NCBI GenBank assembly: GCA_963768025.1
Contig: CAVYGM010000010.1
Coordinates: 62,001-126,000 of the forward strand
DNA from: CAVYGM01 sp963768025
GTDB lineage: Bacteria > Bacteroidota > Bacteroidia > Cytophagales > Spirosomataceae
DNA: 64,000 nt
Direction: 5' to 3'
Made by a program: the position numbers and the translations under genes. Shown in pieces: positions 54,328-61,511 of the stretch. Numbering within the stretch: position 1 is the stretch's first letter; each line of letters opens with the position of its first letter. The notes under the pieces are model-generated. The model was given only the letters and a program-made list of their open reading frames with translations. It was not told where the DNA came from and made no database searches.

Positions 54328-54358
54328 CTGGTTTGACAAGCAGGTTCCACTCACACCC
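54311..54358 (-). promoter_or_regulatory. ilv attenuator antiterminator
   Basis: On the minus strand GGGTGTGAGTG (54358-54348), which starts at the last base of the leader stop codon, is complementary over 11 bp to CACTCACACCC (54321-54311). The downstream segment overlaps the right-hand half of the terminator. So pairing here excludes the terminator, the standard logic of amino-acid attenuation. Confidence 0.82.
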
Positions 54359-54414
54359 TAACGGATGCTCACGAGTAGAAGGATGGGGAGGTTTTCCAAA
54401 CTTTTGCTAGCCAT
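54358..54414 (-). CDS. ilv leader peptide (attenuation), 18 residues
   Basis: ATG 54414 to TAG 54358 encodes MASKSLENLPILLLVSIR. It has eight branched-chain residues, seven of them in the last ten: Leu-Pro-Ile-Leu-Leu-Leu-Val-Ser-Ile. Low charged Ile, Leu or Val tRNA would stall a ribosome on these codons and leave the antiterminator free. Smooth translation to the stop would cover it and let the terminator form. This fits ilv operon leaders of other bacteria. Confidence 0.82.
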   Translation of the reverse strand: MASKSLENLPILLLVSIR

Positions 54415-54545
54415 ATTATTAATTTTCTCTGCCAGTGAAATTTCGCTAAATGCGAAAATCCTCTACAAATAAGAAGGCTATCTTTCTATTTTCCAAATAT
54501 TATTCCTACTTTTTCTGTATTTTATCGGGAACCTGGTGGTTTGAT

Positions 54546-54553
54546 TATATTTG
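54546..54553 (+). promoter_or_regulatory. -7 element for murQ
   Basis: TATATTTG is an exact TAnnTTTG and lies about 60 bp before ATG 54615. A clear -33 TTTG at 19 bp was not found; the upstream sequence is T-rich. Confidence 0.45.
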
Positions 54554-54614
54554 TGAAAGACTTTCCAACAAAATAGCTATTTATAACTAAGAATAATACA
54601 ATTCGCATTAAGGT

Positions 54615-55415
54615 ATGTTAACTACTGAGTCGGCATCAGGATATGATCACCTGGAACGGATGAATGTCCGGGAATTACTAATTCATATAAATCAGGAAGA
54701 TAAGACCGTCCCTTTTGCGGTGGAGAAATCAATTCCACAAATTGAGCAATTGGTGGAGCAAGTCGTCGCACGTATGGCGCAGGGCGGACGGCTCTTTTAT
54801 ATTGGAGCGGGTACCAGCGGGCGGCTCGGCATAGTGGATGCCTCCGAATGCCCCCCTACCTTCGGCGTACCTTTCGATTTGGTCATTGGATTGATGGCAG
54901 GCGGGGATAAGGCCATTCGAAGAGCCGTGGAAAACGCCGAGGACGATTCCGAGCAAGCCTGGAAAGACCTGGCAGCTTACCAGCTAACGGAACTGGATTC
55001 GGTGGTGGGCATTGCGGCTTCCGGCCGTACTCCCTACGTAATCGGTGGCTTGCAGGCTGCCCGGGAAGCCGGGATCCTGACGGGCTGCATTGTATGTAAC
55101 GAAGGTTCGGCCGTGGCCTCCGCGGCGGAATTCCCCGTGGAAGTAGTAGTCGGCCCCGAGTTCGTGACCGGCAGCACCCGAATGAAATCGGGCACTGCCC
55201 AAAAACTCGTACTGAACATGCTGTCTACTTCCGTGATGATCCGGCTAGGCCGCGTAAAGGGGAATAAAATGGTGGATATGCAGATGACTAATCATAAACT
55301 AGTGGAAAGAGCGATACGAATGGTGGTGGAAGAGCTGGGAGTTTCCAGAGAAGAAGCCGAGGCACTATTGAATGCGCACGGCAGTGTGCGCGGAGCCATT
55401 GAAGCAGCCAGATAG
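54615..55415 (+). CDS. murQ: N-acetylmuramic acid 6-phosphate etherase
   Basis: MurQ cleaves the lactyl ether of MurNAc-6-phosphate in cell-wall recycling. The 266-residue protein is an SIS-domain protein with FYIGAGTSGRLGIVDASECPPTFG (about 56-79), which forms the phosphosugar site. It continues with GDKAIRRAVENAEDD, the catalytic acidic pair region, and GIAASGRTPYVIGGL. The closing LGVSREEAEALLNAHGSVRGAIE lies at the C-terminus. The length is near the short form seen in this phylum. It is divergent from ilvD across the attenuator region. Confidence 0.93.
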   Translation: MLTTESASGYDHLERMNVRELLIHINQEDKTVPFAVEKSIPQIEQLVEQVVARMAQGGRLFYIGAGTSGRLGIVDASECPPTFGVPFDLVIGLMAGGDKAIRRAVENAEDDSEQAWKDLAAYQLTELDSVVGIAASGRTPYVIGGLQAAREAGILTGCIVCNEGSAVASAAEFPVEVVVGPEFVTGSTRMKSGTAQKLVLNMLSTSVMIRLGRVKGNKMVDMQMTNHKLVERAIRMVVEELGVSREEAEALLNAHGSVRGAIEAAR

Positions 55416-55502
55416 GCACGCCTTTTGCCCTGCCATGAGGTAACTCCGCTTCCTACACCTTCTTTTACGAAGCCAAAAAGACAACAAACTAACTCTTTGA
55501 TA

Positions 55503-56519
55503 ATGAAAGCTGCTATTTTAGAAACTCTCCATCAGCCCCTGGTAATACAAGAGACCGATAAGCCGACACCCCAAAAGGGAGAAGTGCTGGTTCAGCTCAA
55601 AACCGCAGCTCTCAATCACCGCGACGTTTGGATTCAAAAAGGGCTCTATCCCAATATCAAAACCCCTATCATCCTGGGGTCGGATGGGGCGGGAATTGTG
55701 GTAGAAATCGGTGAAGGCGTGAGTGAATATTGGCTTGGAAAAGAGGTGATTATCAATCCTTCTCATAATTGGGGTGATAATCCTGCTTTTTATGGCGACG
55801 ACTACACCATCCTGGGACTACCTGATAATGGTACTTTTGCCGAATACATCACCATGGATCTTCGTTACATCGTTCACAAGCCCAAGCACTTGTCATTTGT
55901 GGAAGCTGCTACCTTGCCCATGGCGGGGCTAACCGCTTGGCGCGCTTTGATGACCCGTGGGAATTTCAAATCCGGTGACCGAGTTCTGGTAACAGGAGCG
56001 GGCGGGGGCGTCGCTTTGCTGGCCATACAATTTGCCGTGGCCGCTGGGGCCGAAGTATGGGTTACGTCCGGCTCGGAACAAAAAATCAGGAAGGCTATTA
56101 ATCTGGGCGTGAAGGGAGGGGTTAACTACAAAACCCCCACCTGGTACCGCGACCTGCTGGTAAAAGCCCGGGCATCCAAGCGAGGTTATTTTGACGTGAT
56201 TATTGATGGTGCCGGTGGCAGTGGTTTTGCCCGGCTGATAGACGTAGCTGCCCCTGGTGCCTCTATTTCCTTTTACGGAGGCACAGCTGGCACTATTACC
56301 GATGTAATACCGGCCAAGGCGTTCTTTAAGCAACTCAATATTCATGGTACTACCATGGGTACCGAGGCTGAGTTTGAGGAAATGATTCGCTTTGTGGAAG
56401 AAAAAGAGCTCGTGCCCGTAGTGGACGAGGTATTCGAACTGAGCGAAGCCGAAGCAGCCTTACGATTGATGGATAGTGGGGAGCAGTTTGGAAAAATAGT
56501 ACTGAAAATCGCGGACTGA
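55503..56519 (+). CDS. Zinc-type alcohol dehydrogenase/quinone oxidoreductase family protein
   Basis: This 338-residue medium-chain dehydrogenase/reductase starts at ATG 55503 (MKAAILETLHQPLVI). It has the GroES-like N-terminal half with NHRDVWIQKGLYP and GSDGAGIVVEIGEGV. The cofactor domain has VLVTGAGGGVALLAIQFA, an AXXGXXG-like nucleotide-binding loop. The cysteine ligands of the structural zinc are absent, so it may resemble quinone oxidoreductases. The substrate is unknown. It is 87 bp after murQ and may be cotranscribed. Confidence 0.88.
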   Translation: MKAAILETLHQPLVIQETDKPTPQKGEVLVQLKTAALNHRDVWIQKGLYPNIKTPIILGSDGAGIVVEIGEGVSEYWLGKEVIINPSHNWGDNPAFYGDDYTILGLPDNGTFAEYITMDLRYIVHKPKHLSFVEAATLPMAGLTAWRALMTRGNFKSGDRVLVTGAGGGVALLAIQFAVAAGAEVWVTSGSEQKIRKAINLGVKGGVNYKTPTWYRDLLVKARASKRGYFDVIIDGAGGSGFARLIDVAAPGASISFYGGTAGTITDVIPAKAFFKQLNIHGTTMGTEAEFEEMIRFVEEKELVPVVDEVFELSEAEAALRLMDSGEQFGKIVLKIAD

Positions 56520-56539
56520 TTCCCTGTTGGAGGATTACG

Positions 56540-56579
56540 AAAAAAGGTCGGATAGAGGTACCTCTATCCGACCTTTTTT
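56540..56579. terminator. Bidirectional terminator, perfect 40-bp palindrome
   Basis: The arms AAAAAAGGTCGGATAGAGGT and its exact complement meet directly. Both strands carry six T residues at the end of the stem. It lies between the convergent alcohol dehydrogenase (stop 56519) and Dabb-protein (stop 56603) genes. Confidence 0.9.
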
Positions 56580-56602
56580 GGATTATTATCTAGGTAACTA
56601 TA

Positions 56603-56902
56603 TTAGGAAACAGCATCGTATACCTGCACCCGACCCCACAAATGGGCGCATTGCTCAATGAATTTCAAATGATCCGGATGATCCTGATAAAGATCCTGCG
56701 TGGCTTTATCGGGAAACACAAAGGTGATGGAGAAATCAAAGGTATGGTCTATTACCGGACGGCGGGTGGAAGCGGGGGTACCTACATAGGCCGTGCCGAT
56801 CAAATCTATCGTGGCCAGTTTTGTAATTCCCTCGTGCAGCGCTTGCCGGGCTTCGTCGTTGTCATTTTCTTTGAGCCAAAAAAATACGGTATGTACAAAC
56901 AT
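56603..56902 (-). CDS. Dabb (stress-responsive alpha/beta barrel) family protein
   Basis: This 99-residue protein matches the Dabb fold, a ferredoxin-like dimeric barrel. It begins FVHTVFFWLKENDNDEARQA, then has DLIGTAYVGTPASTRRPVIDHTFDFSITFVF, with the usual ending TQDLYQDHPDHLKFIEQ. Members bind small aromatic or hydrophobic compounds, but no function can be assigned. It is a single gene with its own bidirectional terminator. Confidence 0.87.
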   Translation of the reverse strand: MFVHTVFFWLKENDNDEARQALHEGITKLATIDLIGTAYVGTPASTRRPVIDHTFDFSITFVFPDKATQDLYQDHPDHLKFIEQCAHLWGRVQVYDAVS

Positions 56903-57048
56903 GAGTTAAAAAGAGATAATATTTAAAAGATAGGAAAGTACGTAAATTGGATTCTTTTGTTTCTTCAAGTAACTGACAATAAGATACATCCCACTTCATA
57001 TACTGAGAAGCTGTCAATTGCTACCTACTTAAAGTTCGAAGGTGAGAG

Positions 57049-57750
57049 TTATTTACTCAAAAGCGCCTTTACTTCCGGAAGTGCTTCCTTAGCCCACAAA
57101 CCGTACATTTTACCCGAAAAGTGCAGCCCATCGGAGGCGAACATATCGGCTTGGCCCAGCCCTGAACGGGAAATGGGCGTAATATCAATATACAGGATAC
57201 CGGCTTTCTGGCTCTCCTCCTCCGCAACCGCATTAAATTGATCTATCTCGCGGGAAATTTGGGAGCGGTCGCGGGTGGCACCAAAGGGCGATACGCCCCA
57301 ATCGGGGATTGACAGTACAAATACCCGATCCTTACGTCCTTTGGCATACGTAAGGCTGGTTTGCAACAAATCTTTAAATTCAGTCCGAAAGCGCTCAACG
57401 CTTTGTCCCCGGTACTGATTGTTGACACCAATCAGAAGCGACACCAGGTCATACTTTTTTTCATTCTTTGAGGCTTTTATGGCGTCTGTAAGCTCGGCGG
57501 TAGTCCAGCCCGTCCGGGCAATGATATCAGGAGAGGCCACCTGAATGCCCTCCTTCCGGAGCAGGTCCGCCAGTTGAACCGACCAGCGAACACTTTCCTC
57601 CACGCTCTCGCCGATAGTATAGGAGTCGCCGAGCGATAGGAATGGAAGCCCGTCGGGGGCTTTGGAAGGCACGTAGCCATCGGGTTCTGAATCAGAAACA
57701 CAGGCCAGGCAACCCAGTGCCAGGCTTAATAGAAAATAGGTGACCTTCAT
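57049..57750 (-). CDS. Lipoprotein SGNH/GDSL-type hydrolase
   Basis: This 233-residue esterase-type enzyme is exported and lipid-anchored (signal peptide with GCLAC at residues 13-17). The four SGNH blocks are present: GDSYTIGE (Ser nucleophile), a Gly in the TGWTTAELTDAI region, GVNNQYRG (Asn) and the SDGLHFSG with the catalytic Asp and His. The substrate is unknown; extracellular lipids or acetylated polysaccharides are typical. It overlaps the upstream histidine-kinase gene by 4 bp, so the two are translationally coupled. Confidence 0.9.
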   Translation of the reverse strand: MKVTYFLLSLALGCLACVSDSEPDGYVPSKAPDGLPFLSLGDSYTIGESVEESVRWSVQLADLLRKEGIQVASPDIIARTGWTTAELTDAIKASKNEKKYDLVSLLIGVNNQYRGQSVERFRTEFKDLLQTSLTYAKGRKDRVFVLSIPDWGVSPFGATRDRSQISREIDQFNAVAEEESQKAGILYIDITPISRSGLGQADMFASDGLHFSGKMYGLWAKEALPEVKALLSK

Positions 57751-58799
57751 TCGGTTTTTTCTGGTTTATCTGCTTTTTCTAGTTTGAAAGTAAAGGTAGT
57801 TCCTTTGTCTAGCTTCGACATCACGGCAATCTTGGCACCATGTCCATTGAGGATATGTTTCACGATGGCCAGGCCCAGCCCGGTGCCACCGCGTTCCTTG
57901 GAGCGGCTTTTCTCCACCCGATAAAACCGCTCAAAAATTCGACTAAGGTGTTCGGGCGGAATGCCGGGGCCATTGTCGCGCACCGAAATCCCGTAGCTTT
58001 TTTTGTCTTCGTCGAAGTGGATAATCACCTTTCCCCCCTCGTTGTTGTACTTAATGGCGTTCTCCATGAGATTGATCATTACCTGTTCAATGCGCTGCAC
58101 GTCCGCTTTTACCCATACTTCCGTAAGCTTGTCGGGCTTTATTTTGAAAGTTACCTTCCGATCCTGCGCTATTTTTTCCAGTCGATCCAGGATATCCTCC
58201 GTCAGGGCGCGTAGGTTCACCCGCTCCACGTTCATCTTGATGGCCCCGGTTTCCATTTGCGATAAGGTGACCAGATCTTTCACCAGTGCATCCAGACCGT
58301 CCAGACTCTTAGCGGCCTTTTTCAGAAACCTATCCCGGACATTTTCATCGTCTTTGGCACCGTCGAGGAGGGTATGAATAAATCCCTGGGCGGCAAAAAT
58401 CGGCGTTTTTAGTTCGTGCGATACATCGGCCAAAAATTCCCGTCGAAACTGCTCTAGTTTTTTTAATTCTTCGATCTCCTTCTGTTTCTTGGCCACATAT
58501 ACGAAGATTTCATCGTTCAACCGTTTCAGGGGATTGCTCTCCCGAATGAGCGACTTGCGCGAAATATTGAAATCTTTCAGTTTGAGTTTATGAATCGTAC
58601 GGTACATCTTATTCACCTCGCGGTACACGATGATTTCGATGGTATATAGGACTAAAAAAAACGATCCCACAAAACTCGATACTCCCACCACAAATAGCAT
58701 ACTAGCTGTAACCCCCTGCACAAACGTGAGAAAGGAGGTAGAAATAGCAGAAATCAGAAAAGCTAGAATAAACGCAATGACGCGCGGGCTGAGGGACAT
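57747..58799 (-). CDS. Membrane sensor histidine kinase (PhoR-like)
   Basis: This 350-residue kinase has two N-terminal transmembrane helices (about 8-55; IAFILAFLISAISTSFLTF and MLFVVGVSSFVGSFFLVLYT) separated by a very short external loop. A coiled coil follows, then a HisKA domain with the FLADVSHELKTPIFAAQGF box, whose His is the phospho-acceptor. The HATPase domain has VMINLMENAIKYNNEGG, VRDNGPGIPPEHLSRIFERFYRVEKSRSKERGGTGLGLAIVK. No response regulator is adjacent, so its partner lies elsewhere. ATG 58799 is used in preference to an upstream TTG. Confidence 0.93.
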   Translation of the reverse strand: MSLSPRVIAFILAFLISAISTSFLTFVQGVTASMLFVVGVSSFVGSFFLVLYTIEIIVYREVNKMYRTIHKLKLKDFNISRKSLIRESNPLKRLNDEIFVYVAKKQKEIEELKKLEQFRREFLADVSHELKTPIFAAQGFIHTLLDGAKDDENVRDRFLKKAAKSLDGLDALVKDLVTLSQMETGAIKMNVERVNLRALTEDILDRLEKIAQDRKVTFKIKPDKLTEVWVKADVQRIEQVMINLMENAIKYNNEGGKVIIHFDEDKKSYGISVRDNGPGIPPEHLSRIFERFYRVEKSRSKERGGTGLGLAIVKHILNGHGAKIAVMSKLDKGTTFTFKLEKADKPEKTE

Positions 58800-58941
58800 G
58801 GATAACAAAATTGGCGGGCTGTGTACCCTTTTAGGTCTCCACAAATATAAAAATCATTCAGAGAATGTCCGACATGGAATGTCCGGCATGGAATGGCCAG
58901 TGTGCCATACATACCAGAAAACCAATTCCAAACTAGCCCAA

Positions 58942-58985
58942 AAAGCCGGGGAGCCAGAACGTTGGTCCTGACTCCCCGGCCTTTT
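58942..58985. terminator. Terminator after gdhA
   Basis: The arms GCCGGGGAGCCAG (58945-58957) and CTGACTCCCCGGC (58968-58980) pair with one mismatch around a 10-nt loop. T-runs flank it on both strands. It ends the gdhA transcript about 20 bp past its stop. Confidence 0.8.
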
Positions 58986-59001
58986 CACAAAAAAATGAAT
59001 C

Positions 59002-60279
59002 TCAGAATCCACCCCGGAATTTGTAGGTGCTGGCAACCTTATCAATCGCTACGATGTAGGCCGCTATCCGCAGCGATACCTGGTATTTCTGAGAGGTTTG
59101 GTATACCTTATTGAACGCATCCTTCATGATGCGGTCGCTGCGGCGGTTGATCCGCTCCAGGGTCCACTTGTACCCGATCCGGTTTTGGACCCATTCAAAG
59201 TACGATACCGTAACTCCTCCGGCATTAGCCAGGATATCCGGTACCACCATAATTCCTTTTTCGTGAATGATGTCATCCGCCTTTGCCGAGGTAGGGCCAT
59301 TGGCCCCTTCCACGATCATTTTGGCCTGAATGGAGCTGGCGTTCCGCATGGTAATTACATCCTCGGTGGCGGCAGGTACCAGCACGTCCACCGGTAGCGA
59401 CATTAGCTCATCGCCGGTGATGGGTTCGGCTCCGTCAAATCCTTCCAGCTGCCCGTTGTTATGGTCGCGGTAGGCAATGGCAGCCTCTATATCAATGCCC
59501 TTTTCGTTGTAGTAGGCTCCCGTGAGGTCACTGATCGCCTGAATGCACACCCCCCGCTCCCGCATGAGCGATGCGGCGTAAGAGCCCACGTTGCCAAACC
59601 CCTGTACCGCTGCCGTAGCTTTGTAGGGATTGAGGCGGAGTTTTTCCATTCCGGCCAGGGCCGACACCGTCACGCCGCGTCCGGTGGCCTCGGTACGCCC
59701 CAGCGAGCCGCCGAGTACCAGGGGCTTGCCCGTCACTACGGCCTGAACCGTCATACCTTTCGACTTGGAATATTCGTCCATGAGCCACGCCATTTCGCGC
59801 TGTCCCGTACCCATATCCGGGGCTGGAATATCCTGATCCGGTCCGAATACATCCAGCATGGCGGTGGTGTATGCCCGCATGAGGCGCTCTACTTCACCCG
59901 CCGACATCTGACGTGGATTACAGGCGATACCGCCCTTGGCTCCCCCGTAGGGAATGTCCACTACGGCACATTTCCAGGTCATCCAGGCAGCTAGCGCCCG
60001 CACTTCGTCGAGGTTCACGCCGGGATCAAACCGGATGCCCCCCTTGCTGGGCCCCAGAATGGTCGAATGCATCACCCGGTAGCCTTCAAAAGTCTTGATT
60101 TCACCGCTATCCATCGTTACGGGTAATCCTACGATCACTTGCTTGCGCGGAACTTTCAGGATGTGGTACATTTCTTCGGATATTCCCAGTAGCTGTACTG
60201 CTTTATCGAATCGCTGCATCATCGACTCCAGTGGATTTTCCTTGTCTTTGATTGGAGCGGGCTCTATGTAGGTCGTCAT
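59002..60279 (-). CDS. Glutamate dehydrogenase (Glu/Leu/Phe/Val dehydrogenase family)
   Basis: These enzymes interconvert glutamate and 2-oxoglutarate plus ammonia. The 425-residue protein has the substrate-binding motif IPYGGAKGGIACNPRQMS with its catalytic lysine (about residues 111-128). PDMGTGQREMAWLMDEYSK follows, and the dinucleotide-binding VQGFGNVGSYAASLMRERG follows in the second domain. The length fits the hexameric NAD(P)-dependent class. Cofactor choice is not evident. It stands alone between terminators and an AT-rich promoter region. Confidence 0.93.
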   Translation of the reverse strand: MTTYIEPAPIKDKENPLESMMQRFDKAVQLLGISEEMYHILKVPRKQVIVGLPVTMDSGEIKTFEGYRVMHSTILGPSKGGIRFDPGVNLDEVRALAAWMTWKCAVVDIPYGGAKGGIACNPRQMSAGEVERLMRAYTTAMLDVFGPDQDIPAPDMGTGQREMAWLMDEYSKSKGMTVQAVVTGKPLVLGGSLGRTEATGRGVTVSALAGMEKLRLNPYKATAAVQGFGNVGSYAASLMRERGVCIQAISDLTGAYYNEKGIDIEAAIAYRDHNNGQLEGFDGAEPITGDELMSLPVDVLVPAATEDVITMRNASSIQAKMIVEGANGPTSAKADDIIHEKGIMVVPDILANAGGVTVSYFEWVQNRIGYKWTLERINRRSDRIMKDAFNKVYQTSQKYQVSLRIAAYIVAIDKVASTYKFRGGF

Positions 60280-60340
60280 TATTTCAAGAGTTAATAAATT
60301 GAATTCTAGTAAGTTGATAAAATGCTATCTGAATCATGTA

Positions 60341-60374
60341 CAAACTTAACATCTTTTGAAACGATAAAAACAAA
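60341..60374 (-). promoter_or_regulatory. Promoter candidate for the glutamate dehydrogenase gene
   Basis: On the minus strand, TAAGTTTG (60348-60341) is an exact TAnnTTTG. TTTG (60374-60371) is 22 bp further upstream, slightly long. The expected start site gives a leader of about 55 nt before ATG 60279. Confidence 0.5.
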
Positions 60375-60573
60375 AAACTATTTTTTCTTGAAATTGTATT
60401 ATTTTAATTTCAAAATAGATTCTTCTTCACTTTACCTTAATCATAAAATGAATATTGTCCCCAAACCCGAAACCCAAAATATTACTTTGTATTTTGGAAT
60501 ATTAGAAAAATATAAAAAACAGGTTTTTTTGTATTTGAAAAGAAGAAGTGAGGAAAGTATAAATAAATACTCT

Positions 60574-60581
60574 TAATTTTG
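60574..60581 (+). promoter_or_regulatory. -7 element for the DksA-like gene
   Basis: TAATTTTG is an exact TAnnTTTG and lies about 50 bp before ATG 60630. No good -33 element at 19 bp is evident. Confidence 0.45.
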
Positions 60582-60629
60582 CCGGCATTATTAAAGCACG
60601 GCTTTAAAAACTTTCAAACCACTACAACT

Positions 60630-61013
60630 ATGCAAGAAGAAAGGACTCGGTACTCTGAAGATGAACTCAAAGAATTTGAAGGGTTGATTCGTGGCAAACT
60701 GGAAGGTACTATGAGCGAGCTAAACTACATTAAGGAAACCCTCAGCAAGAAAAACGATAGCGGCACCGACAATACGGCCGGTACGGCGAAGTTGCTGGAA
60801 GATGGCGCCGATACCAGTGAGCGTGAAAACCTGAGCCAGTTGGCTGCCCGCTTACAGAAATACGCCACCCAGCTCGAAAACGCACTGGTGCGAATCAAAA
60901 ACGGTACGTACGGCATTTGTATTGATACCGGAAAACTAATTCCCAAAGAGCGCTTGAGAGTGGTGCCTCACACCCAGCAAACGATCGAAGCCAAGCTGAA
61001 GCGGGTAAGCTAA
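60630..61013 (+). CDS. TraR/DksA-like protein with reduced zinc-finger cysteines
   Basis: This 127-residue protein has the DksA/TraR outline: a long helical coiled-coil region at about 10-85 (LKEFEGLIRGKLEGTMSELNYIKETL and LARL-type repeats), then the zinc-finger-like end RIKNGTYGICIDTGKLIPKERLRVVPHTQ. The usual four-Cys zinc site (CxxC...CxxC) retains just one Cys, so it probably does not bind zinc in the usual way. The family binds RNA polymerase and modulates transcription. ATG 60630 is chosen over an upstream in-frame ATG-like codon at 60579 because the family begins with this short acidic segment. Confidence 0.82.
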   Translation: MQEERTRYSEDELKEFEGLIRGKLEGTMSELNYIKETLSKKNDSGTDNTAGTAKLLEDGADTSERENLSQLAARLQKYATQLENALVRIKNGTYGICIDTGKLIPKERLRVVPHTQQTIEAKLKRVS

Positions 61014-61070
61014 CACGAGCCCCTACCCGCTTGGACCAGGGCATTCATTTCTACACTATAATGACCAGTT

Positions 61071-61098
61071 AGGGTACTTCAAAGAGTACCCTTTTTTG
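61071..61098 (+). terminator. Terminator of the DksA-like gene
   Basis: An 8-bp stem, AGGGTACT (61071-61078) with AGTACCCT (61085-61092), encloses a 6-nt loop and is followed by six T residues. It lies about 58 bp after the stop codon. Confidence 0.85.
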
Positions 61099-61511
61099 TG
61101 GAAAACCAACGGAGTTCTCTCGAACCCTTTTCCCAAAGAATTACCATTTCTTCGATTTTTTTATTGGATTTTGTGCTAGGTAAAGCATTGTAAAAATCAT
61201 AAATACTTCGGGTTCAAGGGTAGACTCTCCGCCTGGATCTAACTTGCTTCTGATACATCTTTTGTATATTACAGCCTCCTATTCATACGGTTCGGCCAGT
61301 AGGATTGTCTGAAACTATGGACCACACATTGGTGATTGGTCCCTGCCCGGAATATAAAAACCAGAGTTCAGGACTGCTGGCATGAATATTTGTAATAGTG
61401 ATGAATGAAAATAAGAGCGCTTCCCCAAGAAGGTAAGTTGCTCATTTCTACTGTATGTTCGGTGTCCGACGGCACCTGATGCCAATCGGCCCCTTTAATC
61501 CTACAATTTTT
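61099..61511. other. Intergenic region upstream of glgX
   Basis: This is about 410 bp without a convincing gene or a clear -33/-7 promoter pair. Only very short frames are present. An in-frame upstream ATG at 61455 extends glgX by 19 residues, but these do not resemble the family. Confidence 0.45.

Larger units (their letters stand above)
60280..60629. other. AT-rich divergent promoter region of gdhA and the DksA-like gene
   Basis: No convincing gene. An 84-codon frame here is composed almost entirely of AT-rich codons (Lys, Phe, Asn, Ile, Tyr) and was rejected. A perfect -7 element (TAAGTTTG, minus strand) faces gdhA and another (TAATTTTG, 60574-60581) faces the DksA-like gene. Confidence 0.5.

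Noticed and set aside
54144..54410. An 88-codon plus-strand frame covering the ilvD start and leader region
   Set aside because: It is antisense to ilvD and to the attenuator and has no conserved motif; the minus-strand leader peptide and stems explain the region better.
60322..60576. An 84-codon plus-strand frame in the AT-rich region upstream of the DksA-like gene
   Set aside because: Composition is dominated by Lys, Phe, Tyr, Asn and Ile as expected for random AT-rich DNA, and it spans promoter elements of the divergent gene.
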